Assembly (NCBI GenBank): GCA_023159155.1
Contig: JAJNNX010000018.1
Coordinates: 248,001-312,000, forward strand
Length of the DNA stretch: 64,000 nt
From: Ustulina deusta
Lineage: Eukaryota; Ascomycota; Sordariomycetes; Xylariales; Xylariaceae
Direction: 5' to 3'
Position 1 is the first letter of the stretch. Each line of letters begins with the position of its first letter. The position numbers and the translations under genes are program-made. Shown piece by piece: positions 1-9,926 of the stretch. The notes below the pieces were generated by a model that did no database searches, was not told the DNA's origin, and was given only the letters and a program-made list of their open reading frames with translations.

Positions 1-2002
1 CGCTTAAACATTACCATCTAGCCCTGAGAAGAATTGCAAAAAATGTGACGCGCCCTGCGAGACGCACCCAGACAGCTAATTTGGCAGCGACATTGATTCT
101 TGCGTTCTACGAAGTCTGGAATTCGGATCATGACAAATGGTGCAGCCATTTGTTGGGAGCCCGTTGGATTATCAAGGAGATACCACTTTCCGAGATGACT
201 AGGGCTATTATGGCGATCAAGATGAAGAAACGACAGGCTGAAATGGAGCAGGCTCGGTTTGGGACCTTCGGGGATTATCCTTCGACAGAGGACTCTGGTT
301 TTCTGTATAAGGACTGGGACCTGATGGACGTGTCACTATTAAGCACCATCATGGGCCACGAAGTTTCTTGTGACGATCTTGGCATGCTGCCAGAAGAATT
401 GAGTTCACACCCAAGGCCGAAATATATCTACACAAATAAGGATCTGGAGAGATATGAGCAGCTCAGCGACCTCTTCTGGTGGTATTGCAAGATGGACGTC
501 TACCAAAGTATCCTTGGTGGGACCCGTCCATTGTGAGTACTTGATTTCGCCTTATTGGGGGTACCGATGCTAATCAGGCCAGCCTGCAATACCATACTTG
601 GATGCAGTGTCCGCCGAGGTCACCGATTGGCAGACTTGATGCTATGTGAGTCTCAAAGAGGCTGCGAAGAACTCTACAGTGTACTACGCAGGGCTGACGA
701 CATCTAGATATGGGAGTTACGACTATCTAGTCCTCCTTTTAGGCCGCCTAGCTAATTTCGTATCTCGTGATCTTTCGCGGAAGCGAGAAGCACTGTCACG
801 AAGCGGATCTGGTGGCCCACGGCCGCCCCCAGGCATGTTTTCGGGTATGATGCCAGCTTCAGATAAAGTGATGCCGCCCATGGGTTTTAGTCCTCCGCGG
901 GAAGATTCCTCTTCACCGCCGAGCGCCACACCCCAGTACCGCACAGATAGCGATCTCGACACTAGGACTGTCGAGGCGCTTCAGGAATGGGAGCAGATCC
1001 TTCTGGCCTTTCACGAGATCAAAAACCACTTCGGCCCCGATTTCGAGCCGCTGGGAGCTGATATATACCCGACACAGCCGACGCCCTATGGCCCTGCCAC
1101 CCACTACCGAACGTATTCAATCGCTGGCATCTGGATGAACTATTACATGGGCCTTATCGTCCTCCACCGAGCCCACCCGAAGATGCCACCGGTCGCTATG
1201 CTTGCCGCCGGCATGTCTGCTAACACCACCATGCCATGGGCGCTCAAACTCGGTCGAATCGCCGCGGGCCTGGAGGAAAACATCTCCCACCTGAAAGTGG
1301 TCAGTACCTTGATGGGTGCCGCATTGATAGAATCGGCATTTCCACTTTTCGTGGCCGGCGTACAAGTAAGTTAACCTTTGGACCTTTTTGCTCACTTCCG
1401 TTTATTTATTTTTCTTTCTGGCTTTCTTTCTTGTGGCGGGACGCTTTGCTTTTGCCGTCATATCACGAGACTTGCGTGCGTTTTTTTTTTTTTTTGCTGA
1501 TTACATTTCGTTTTGTCTTGTACAGCTCCAAGACGAGGCACAGCGACACTGGCTAATCCGGCGCCTGCGCGACATCGCCCGCCTGACGGGGTGGCAATCG
1601 GCGCACCAGATCGCCGACGGCTGCGAGTCGGCGTGGTCAAAGGCCGCGCAGCTAGGCCGGGGACCTCCGTACAAACCGGCGCCGGATCCCGAAGACGAGG
1701 AGGACGCAGCAAAGGAAGTGCGGAACCGACACAAGGCCAAGGAGCGGCAGCCCCCGCGTTCGAAGCCAGATCTCGCCCCGCCTGGCATGTCCTGGGTCTG
1801 GGGCAACCCGCGCCGGCTCGACCGACGCATCTTGGAGGAGGACGAGGCGGCGTCAGGAAGCGGAGGAGATGGGATGGGCATGGACAGTAGTAAAAAGATC
1901 GTGCTGGCTAAGGGTGAGAAGGCGTTTTATGCTATGGGATTGCTTAGCGTCGAACAGGATCTCGAAAAATTGGACCTAGATTCTGGAGATCGAGAGAAAT
2001 AA
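1..2002 (+). CDS. Fungal-specific transcription factor, C-terminal part (5' truncated by window)
   Basis: This is the C-terminal regulatory half of a fungal-specific transcription factor, probably of the Zn2Cys6 class. Its DNA-binding domain would lie before the window, so that class assignment is inferred. Exons are <1-532, 583-645, 708-1365 and 1526-2002, and the frame is open from base 3. Introns are GT-AG with branch-like sequences (gctaat, gctgac, ctgatt), and the phases match at every join. The joined protein shows family patterns: LILAFYEVWNSD, HLLGARWIIKEI, a CPPRSPIGRLDAIYGSYDYL stretch that crosses a splice, and LLLGRLANF. A Pro/Gly/Ser-rich linker follows, then a helical C-terminal part ending in GLLSVEQDLEKL. 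The third intron (160 nt) contains a run of 15 T. The gene converges on the proteasome gene. The target pathway cannot be read from this part. Confidence 0.85.
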
Positions 2003-2421
2003 TGGGAGTGGCGGCGTGAAAAATCTGACAGGGCTCCTCACTTTCGGCTGGAAAAGGAGGCTTTCTTATCAGGTTAATTTTTTCTTCTTCTTTCCCTTTG
2101 GACTACGGGTCAGGCGAGGTTGAATGCCGGGTAAATGGTCTTAATCAGGGAATCTTTGGCATTGTGGCCTGGGGGGCGAAGAAGGGGGGTGGTTTTGCCA
2201 TATCCCTTAAAAACATCAGAATGCAGATTTCACTGCGTGGTACACTAATGATACATGAGCTGTGAATGCCAATCATCCGATGCTTTTGAAATTGCTGTCA
2301 TGTTGACTTCGCATATTCACAAACAAACAAGCAAGCAAGAAACTCATGTTTGCCCCTTGTCTATTGACTTGGCGTGTTCCTCTGACCTCCAATGACTCTA
2401 GAATTACTGTTCTCTAGCCTT
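2003..2421. other. Convergent intergenic gap
   Basis: About 420 nt lie between the convergent stop codons of the transcription factor and the proteasome subunit. The stretch must hold both 3' UTRs. I see no coding potential, RNA gene or repeat; a short AAACAAACAAGCAAGCAAG run lies near 2320. Confidence 0.6.
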
Positions 2422-3406
2422 TTAATTTGCGGGTAGCCGCTCAACGACTGCAGCCATCTCCTCGTCGGTGTATATCCTGAAACCCTTTTCTTTAGTGACG
2501 CTTGCTAGTTGTACGTTCTTGGCATCGAGCTTTTCCTCCATTACTTGCTTCAAGGTCTTCAGGACGAGCATCTCGGCGTCCGCAATCGTGAGGGACTGTT
2601 TATAGTTGTAAGTTGATTGTTTTCAGATATCAAATAGCATAGCTACACGAGCTCAGGGTGTAATATTTAAGGACTTGCCTTGTGGTACTCGTTCTGGAGC
2701 TCGGCCTGGGCACCCTCGCTTCCTGACCCAATAGCTTTGGCATCGTAGCGGTAGAAGGTGCCACTCGGCTCGGCATGGTAGAGCTGGGGGCCATCCTCGT
2801 CATAGCCAGCGATAAGCAGGGCGACACCGAATGGACGGCTCATGATGCTCTCCTCGCCATCGGCACTCTCACCGAAGCGTAAGGCCAGGTCGCAGATGGC
2901 CTGGGTGCAGCTCTCGACACGAAGGTTCTCGTTGTAGTTGAAGGCGTGCGACTGGCACTCGACGCGGGCGTGCTCAACCATGCTGCGTGCATCCGCCTGG
3001 AGCCCCGACATGGCGCACCCGATGTGCCGGTCGATCTCGACAATCTTCTCGACGGACGACGTCTCGAGGAGCGTCGACGTCACCCGCTTCTCTACGCCCA
3101 GCACCACGCCCTCTGATGTCGCCACACCGATCGCTGTCGAGCCGAGCTTGATAGCCTCTAGGGAATATTCGACCTGGAACAAACGGCCTTCGGGTGAGAA
3201 GGTGCTGCGTACAGGTGGGACGGTTAGTAAGGGGGTCGATGGGCAGTTGGCGGTGTTGTGCGGGGAGGGTTAAGCTCGCACATACTTGATACCACGATCT
3301 ATCGAAGCCGGCGTTAGAAATTCCGAAGGTCAAGAGCTCGCGGCATGATACCGGGCTTGGGCAAGAAGTAGAGCTGCTTACCGTATTCAGATCTTGCCAT
3401 AAACAT
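2422..3406 (-). CDS. PUP2: 20S proteasome subunit alpha-5
   Basis: This is a structural alpha-ring subunit of the 20S proteasome core. Alpha subunits gate the chamber and lack the catalytic N-terminal Thr of the active beta subunits. Exons in coding order are 3406-3382, 3298-3286, 3204-2679 and 2595-2422, giving 245 aa, the usual length. The joined start [20 protein letters not shown] and the following [19 protein letters not shown] are the alpha-5 signature. Later blocks are [47 protein letters not shown] and the C-terminal [16 protein letters not shown]. Exon 2 is only 13 nt. The third intron starts AAG|GCAAGT, a GC-AG intron, and only this donor keeps the frame into LTIADAE. The first ATG (3406) lies three codons upstream of the universal MARSEYD. 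Confidence 0.96.
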
Positions 3407-4422
3407 CTTGACGATATATGGGGGGGATTGGCGGTACGAGAAGCCGTTTGTTTGATGGACAGAGTATGATTCGAGAAATAGTCGCTTGGCTGTGTATCTG
3501 CCCAGGAGATGAGAGAATGTTCGAGGCGGACAGAAGAAAGCTAGATCGTATTGTGGTGCCGGTGTTGCAAGGAATGGATGGTGTGTATGTAGATGCAGTT
3601 TTGATGGAGCTCGGTACGAAGCTCAAGGCTGCGACAGCGTTTACGAAGCTCGACCTGTTTGCTAGGTACCTAGCCGGTTGACGCTTCCTGGGGAGTACCC
3701 GTGGGATATACTTGTAGGTAGTACTTTAGCCCTACCGACAATTTATGTACTTACTTCAATATTTAGGTGGGTAGGTACTTCTGAGACAAGTACCAGGCAT
3801 GTGTAATCCAAGATTCAGGGAAGCTACAACCTACCTAGTTATAATGCACACTATTGCCCCTCCTTACATAAGTAGGTACTTATAGGCATCCTGTATGAAG
3901 TACCTACCTGTTCTAACTTATGTAGTTTTACTATTTTCTGTGCCGCAAACCAATTAGGTTTAGCGTACTGACTGCTTTTGCTCAGGCTTAGCCTAGCCTG
4001 TCCCCAGTCAGGTGACTGAGCTGCAGCATTTGTGCAAATTCTATGCATAGAAAATGTTCGTCTTAAACAAAGTTCCAATTCAACCTGTTAGCTCTGAGGG
4101 ACTCCAGACGTACCAGGACTTCAGTCAGTATCTCTTTAACCGCCATAATAACAACAACTCCACAATTGACATAGCCCCTTGCCCACACCACCTTTGCTAA
4201 CATGAGTGACATCATCTAAGCACATAGGTACTGGCCTTTTGGGGGGCATTATGTAAACCTACATAATAGGTAGAGTCGCATAGTTTAGGTAGGCAGCCCT
4301 GTTGATCGTTTTTGCGGGGACATTTAGCACGGGCTAAATCAGGCGCGAACAGAGGTACTCAGCCCTGCCGAACCGAGGTGCGGACTTGGATCAGCTCATA
4401 GATTAATATCGATCATGGAATT
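3407..4422. other. Intergenic region upstream of PUP2
   Basis: About 1 kb between two genes on the minus strand. The part next to 3407 should hold the PUP2 promoter. The right part is AT-rich with several GTAGGTA/ACCTACC words (about 3715-3910 and 4225-4290). The short open frames here have no protein-like character. Confidence 0.6.
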
Positions 4423-5211
4423 TCAACTTGGGCCGCTTTCAACTACTCGGCCTCCTCTGCCGGAAGTATCTCTCAACTGACACTGTAGATCCCCAAGCTC
4501 GCGTTCTAGCTCATCCGGGTCGATAGTCTGGGAGGCGCAATCAAAGTCAATAAGTGTTACTTTCCCATCTTGAACAAGAAAATTGTGCTTATTGATGTCA
4601 CCGTGCTTAATCCCCAACGTATGCAGCTTCGTTAAACTTAGACGGCATAAGTCGAAATCGTCGGGCGTTGCGTGACGAAAGTCAGCAATGCATTCCATCA
4701 TAAATCCAATCACCCTCCCTTCCTCAACCAAGTGACCAAGGAAAGTAGGTCCAATGTTATGGCCCTCTATCCATTCATACGCTGCCGTTTCTTTTTCCAG
4801 CTGAGGCACTTCCCACGGAAACCGTGCAAATTTCGCAATGATCGTTGAATTGAAGTGAGAATGGGTAGCTTCGTAGACGTTAGAGCGGAGTTTTCGCCCC
4901 ATGTGTAGTTCTAGGTGGTTAATCTGAGTAGGGTGCCAGATTTTCGTGATTCTCGGGAGACGTGTTTTCAGGACAGTAGCAAAGTGGGCGGCTCCGGTCG
5001 TGGGATTGAGAGAAATACGACCTTCGTTCCAATCACCGGCTGGAAGAGGTGGTAGAAGAGAGATCAAAGAAGGACCAAAGCACATCTCGTCAAGACTGTA
5101 TAGGCCACCATCTATGGTAATATATTTGACGAATTTGTTGTCGATGAGAAGCCGAAACTCGCTGTCACTTCCTGGATCAACGCTAGCCTGCAGTACTTGG
5201 ATGGCAGTCAT
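4423..5211 (-). CDS. Kinase-fold protein (WaaP/RIO-like fungal family)
   Basis: Single-exon gene, 262 aa. The C-terminal half has a compact kinase fold: a possible beta-3 Lys in IIAKF (K127), a Glu in the next helix (about E140), the catalytic loop HGDINKHNF (H203, D205, N210) and a metal-binding motif IDFD (222-224) in place of DFG. It stops soon after, with no activation segment or large C-lobe, like small atypical kinases of the RIO, Kdo/WaaP or aminoglycoside-phosphotransferase type. The N-terminal about 100 residues are a separate region of unknown role. From memory, fungal proteins of this kind are often labelled alpha-galactosidase A in databases, which the motifs do not support. Catalytic residues look intact, so activity is possible; the substrate is unknown. 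It is divergent from the GCP2 gene across 396 nt. Confidence 0.8.
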   Translation of the reverse strand: MTAIQVLQASVDPGSDSEFRLLIDNKFVKYITIDGGLYSLDEMCFGPSLISLLPPLPAGDWNEGRISLNPTTGAAHFATVLKTRLPRITKIWHPTQINHLELHMGRKLRSNVYEATHSHFNSTIIAKFARFPWEVPQLEKETAAYEWIEGHNIGPTFLGHLVEEGRVIGFMMECIADFRHATPDDFDLCRLSLTKLHTLGIKHGDINKHNFLVQDGKVTLIDFDCASQTIDPDELERELGDLQCQLRDTSGRGGRVVESGPS

Positions 5212-5607
5212 AGTGAAAAAAAGAATGAAAAAAAGGGAATTTGAACCAACGCTTGTGTGTATGGGAGTAAAGTTGTTTTGGAATGATTGCTCACGACTCT
5301 GACTTTTATTTTCATACTAAATACTCGAATTATACCAAGCCAGCTGGGTGGGGCTGGCTCGTAATGGGCAGCGACAAATTAGACCCTGTAAGCTCAGGCC
5401 AGGCTTGGGCTAAAAGCGGCATGGCTCAGCTAGCGGACCCATTACAGGACAGGATAGGAAAACCTATCTCGGAGGTACTTTAACTTCAGCACGCGACGCG
5501 TTATTGTGTTATCAACCCGCGACATTCTTACCAATTTATGTCATAACTGCTCATAACGTTTCGAAACACGGGAATCCAAATGTCGCCAGCGCTTTGCTAT
5601 TGTCATA
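5212..5607. promoter_or_regulatory. Shared divergent promoter region
   Basis: These 396 nt separate the start codons of the kinase-fold gene (-) and GCP2 (+) and so should contain both promoters. A-rich runs sit directly upstream of the minus-strand start. I could not assign a specific factor-binding site. Confidence 0.5.
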
Positions 5608-8471
5608 ATGTCTTCGAGACTCTCCAACTTTGCCGACCGGCGCACCAATACCGCAACCGATAGTAATGGCAATCAGAGACCGCGCGCTGGCGCCCAGCCA
5701 TCACCCGATTCACGAACCGGCCGTTCACCGCAGGCGGGCTTCACCAACCCGCCTCACAAGCGATCGGCCTCGGGGAATCCTCGACCTGCTAGTCGGATGG
5801 TGGAAGAGCGGCGGACCGAGCGATTGACCGTGACGACCAGAGAAAAGCTCATTAGCCGGACGAGGAGTCCTGAAAGGCGCTCCAAAGAGACGGTCCAGCC
5901 AGAGAGGGAGAGATGGAGGCCGAAGGAGGCCCCGAAGCCTCGACAGCCCGAGACGAAGCCCAAGGAGACGAAGTCGGATCCGTTGCCAAGTGAGGCTGGC
6001 CACATCTTGCTCTGTCTACAGGCTCTAGCTAACTCTATGCGCCCTCGGTAGCTTGGGACCCCGTAGCAACTCTCGTGCCGCACTCTACGGCGCCCCTCGC
6101 GATTCGTATATCAACATCACCCTTAGCTTCGGAGGCGCCATTATCCCAACAGCCCCAGCCTCTTCACGAGCTATCTTTGGAGGTGCAGGAGGCAGTTATG
6201 ATAGAGGATTTGCTCTTCGTTTTCATGGGATATGAGGGGCAATATATTCGCTACTCCTATGGGTATAACCCCAGCGATGAAAGAGATCGACTACAGGGAC
6301 CAACCTTCAAGATCTTGCCGGGCCTCGATCCCAGTTTACAAGACCTGACGTTATCCATGCTTCAAATGGCTACCCACCACTCCGCTCTCGAGATGTTCGT
6401 CAATGTACAAAGTCGGCAAGAATTTGGCATCATTAACCATGCCCTCTGTGCCGCAATAAGGAAGTTTTTGCATGATTACTTGGTCATGGTCGCTCAACTC
6501 GAGACCCAATTTCTGACAAACGAAACCTTTACTTTACACCTGCTTCATGTCCACACCCTTCCTACCAGTCAGATGATGTCTCAACTTTATGCCCTGGCCT
6601 CGGATCTCCTCAAGAGAAACGCACTCTTGGATGACGAAAGTGAAGAAGAGTCGGGTGCTGAAGATTATGACAATATCATAGAAAATCTTAAGCGAGGCGG
6701 TGATCTTGTACCTGGCCATATGACTGGCAAAAAAATCTGCAAGGGTGGTGTAGTCATCGACCTGATAACAAAAAGACTGGAATCCATGTCTGGAGACCCA
6801 GCTGCCAGGTCATTGCTTACTTCCCTCCTGCGAGATGCAAGTCGGCCTTATATGGCTATGCTCAACGAATGGCTTCATCATGGTGAGATCAAAGATCCAC
6901 ATTCCGAGTTTTTGATCAAAGAACAGAAGAGCATGCGACGTGATATGCTGGAACAGGATTACACAGACGATTATTGGGAAAAGAGATACATGATACAAAA
7001 ACAAAACATTCCCCCCCAACTTGAGAGCGTCAAAGATAAGGTCCTACTTGCTGGCAAATATCTCAACGTTGTGCGAGAGTGCGGCGGAGTAGACATCAGC
7101 AAGGTAACCCGAGACGCCCCCAACTCATTTGACGACCCTCGGTTCCTCGATAACGTCAATAATGCCTATGCCTATGCAAACGAGTCGCTTATGAAGCTCC
7201 TATTGACTACACATGCGCTTCCAGCAAGGTTACGATCATTGAAACACTACTTCTTCCTAGACCCATCCGACTACTTCACCTACTTCATGGAGTTGAGTGC
7301 GTCGGAGTTGCGGAAGCCCCTCAAATCCGTCAATACCGTTAAGCTGCAGTCGCTTCTTGACCTTGTTCTTCACCAACCGGGAAGTATAGTCTACCTAGAT
7401 CCATTCAAGGAGAATGTCCACGTTGAAATGAATAAAGTCAGTCTCATAAGCATGCTACAGCGGGTTGTGAATATCACCGGAATTGAACCAGGAGAGTCAT
7501 TACAGCCCTCCAGCAACCAGCCTGTTGAGAACGACAAGAACGCGGTTGGTTTTACGTCATTCCAATTAGACTACCAGGTGCCATTTCCTGTGTCACTCGT
7601 CATCAGTCGGAAGACCGTCTGGCGATATCAAGCTCTGTTTCGCTATCTACTATCATTGAAACATCTTGAGTCTCAATTATCTACAGCTTGGCAAACTCAC
7701 AACACCGGCATTGTATGGAGTCACAAGTCCTCGGTCAGGAAACTGGAGATTTGGAAAAGGCGTGTGTGGACCTTGAGAGCACGAATGGTTGTGTTCGTGC
7801 AACAAGTACTCTACTTCTGCACCCTGGAAGTCATCGAGCCGAACTGGCACTCTCTTATGTCAAGGTTGAAAGCTAAAGACGGCAGCTCAGATGGCTCCGG
7901 AAAGCCAGACCGGACAGTTGACGAACTCATGCAAGATCACGTGGATTTCTTGGACACTTGCCTCAAGGGCTGCATGCTAACGAACGGCAAGTTGATAAAA
8001 GTATGTTTTTTTTTTTTTTTTGGTAAACCTCATAACTGTTTTGCATGCACTAACCATCTTTAGATCCACTCAAAGCTAATGCAAACCTGCACCATGTTTG
8101 CGGCCTACACCAATTGGCTATCTCGGGAACTGGAGAAGGCTGATCCAGATCTTATTGGCCCCATCAAGCCGCCGAATATGTCGGGAAAGCAGTGGGCGCG
8201 GTTCCAGGCCGCAAAGCCTCAGAAGCCAGCTAATGATAGTGCGCTACATAGCCAAGTTCAAGATGAGGATGGTCGCATTAGCAATTTGTTTGAGATCATA
8301 AAAAAGTGGGAGACCAACTTCAGCCGACACTTGCAGATCCTACTGGATGCTCTCAACCATTATGCGGCAACGGAAACGGTAGTGCTGTTGAGTTTATGTG
8401 CCAGATTAGCCACGGCGAACCAGGGGACCGAATATGCTGGATTACGCACCGAGGAGGATGGCGCCTCTTAG
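5608..8471 (+). CDS. GCP2: Gamma-tubulin complex component 2 (Spc97/Alp4 family)
   Basis: This is a core subunit of the gamma-tubulin small complex, which nucleates microtubules at the spindle pole body. Exons are 5608-5989, 6052-8000 and 8064-8471, giving 912 aa, close to human GCP2. Residues 1-127 are basic and disordered (Arg/Pro/Ser). The conserved part starts with EVQEAVMIEDLLFVFMGYEG, the GCP2-type GRIP1 opening, and continues through HYFFLDPSDYFTYFMELS into the GRIP2 domain. It ends with the typical ALNHYAATETVVLLSLCARL. Two acceptors fit the first intron in phase (exon from 6052 or 6067). I chose 6052 because it is the first AG after the CTAAC branch site. The second intron has a run of 16 T directly after its GTATG donor. 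Stop and last exon look intact. Confidence 0.93.
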
Positions 8472-9341
8472 GACGGGAAACGGTTGACTTGACTGTTCAA
8501 AGTCTCGAAATTTCGGTTTTGTAAGCAGGTGAAGTGTTGCAAAGCTGAATGTATCGACATTTATGCGAATTCCGTGGAGATGAGACAAGTCCTGTTAAGC
8601 TAGAAAATAATACTGTACCACGATTATCGATTATATTGAAACTTGATAAAACTATAAGAAATCGTCTTCCACACCTTGGTTCTCGTTACGTGTATGAAGA
8701 GGCATTGCCATTAAGTAACAATCTTCGGCCATGCCTTCAGTCCCCTTTACGGAAGCGAAAGACGATAATGTCGAGGTTATACTTATAAAAGTAAGAGAAT
8801 GCCCACTCCCGTTCAACCTTCCCCCTTGTTCTTTTCTTCTTTCGTGGTGGGTTTCGTGCGTGTCAATGTGAAGAAATTCCAGTCCATCTGCGTAGTAACA
8901 AACAAGATTGCCACTGTAAACCCTGACACAATACAAGAATAAAGAGTGCAAATATTTGGAGTGAAGATCAATCTATTAGGCCCCCTGTATAGGTTGCCCA
9001 TTGACAAAACGCTATCGACATCAACGCCTTCCATGCAATGCCGTCCATACATAGTTACAGTTCATGTTAGTCTTACAACATGTGTTATACAGACTTCGTG
9101 GTGCTTCTTCGCCTTCATAATGTAGCGGAAGAGAAAAAGGGCGTTTGTGTTATCGTCCTTGTTTGGGGGGTGGGTTCCCCCCTACCCCCGAGCCTCTACG
9201 CTCGCAACGAAACTAACACCCCGTAATTCAGAGTCGCCCCGACGCAGGAAGCCGTAAATAGCATTTCCGCCAAGAGGGTTTTTCGTCCTTTCCACCCTCA
9301 TGCTCTTCATGTTTCTCTCAACGGAATATAGGGGGTGGTCT
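8472..9341. other. Convergent intergenic gap
   Basis: About 870 nt between the convergent GCP2 and AIM41 genes, holding both 3' UTRs. It contains short homopolymer runs of G and C near 9160-9190. The open frames in it have no recognisable protein character. Confidence 0.55.
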
Positions 9342-9926
9342 CTATGCACCGGCGATCTCCTTCACGACGCGCGCAACCTCGGCTTTCTGGACATTCTTGC
9401 CATCCAGCGGTCCACCAGGCGCTAGAAGCGTCTTCATGACGTCGCCCAACTTCGGCTTCTCGTCGCCAAACCCGGCCACGACATCCCGCACGACGGTCCG
9501 GAGCTGGTCTCCGGATAGCTCCTCCACGCCGCTGCCGGCCATGTATTCGTCCAACACCGCGATCTGCGCGGCTTCCTTGACGGCTAGGTCGTCGCGGCCC
9601 GCGGCCGCGAACTCGTCTCGTGCCTCGGCGCACCCCCGTGCCTGCTTGCGGAGCAGCGCCACCAGCGCGACGTCGGTCGTGATCGGCGACGGCGTCTTCG
9701 AGGCGTTCAGCGTCGATGACAGGGCGGCCCGCAAAACGGACAGCCGCGCCGCGTCCTTCGCGCGCATCGCCGTCTTCAGGTCGGCCTTGAGCTTCTGCAG
9801 CAGAGGCGGCGCCGGCGCGTCGCTGTAGCTGCGGGCGAGTGCGAGGGCGGGTGTGCGAGAGGGCAGTCCGCTGGCCCGAGGGCGCAGCAGGTTTGTTGCT
9901 ATCCTCATGCTAGGCCGGAGGGACAT
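9342..9926 (-). CDS. AIM41: Mitochondrial YqeY-domain protein (Aim41 family)
   Basis: Single-exon gene, 194 aa from the ATG at 9926. The frame extends upstream without another ATG, so this start is preferred. The first about 40 residues are rich in Arg, Ser, Leu and Ala with no acidic residue until SYSDAP, a typical mitochondrial presequence. The rest is a YqeY-like/GatB-related helical domain: LLQKLKADLKTAMRAKDAAR, LSVLRAALS, EAAQIAVLDEYM and a C-terminal GDVMKTLLAP...GKNV block. Bacterial YqeY resembles the C-terminal tRNA-binding domain of GatB, so a role around mitochondrial glutaminyl-tRNA formation or translation is plausible, but the exact function in fungi is unclear. GC content is high, as in strongly coding exons here. 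Confidence 0.9.
   Translation of the reverse strand: MSLRPSMRIATNLLRPRASGLPSRTPALALARSYSDAPAPPLLQKLKADLKTAMRAKDAARLSVLRAALSSTLNASKTPSPITTDVALVALLRKQARGCAEARDEFAAAGRDDLAVKEAAQIAVLDEYMAGSGVEELSGDQLRTVVRDVVAGFGDEKPKLGDVMKTLLAPGGPLDGKNVQKAEVARVVKEIAGA

Noticed and set aside
3418..3681. 87-codon plus-strand frame upstream of PUP2
   Set aside because: Lies in the PUP2 promoter and leader, with no recognisable motif.
5230..5255. Reverse-strand GGTTCAAATTCC followed by T runs, tRNA-like
   Set aside because: The T-arm stem does not pair and no acceptor stem or A box is found upstream.
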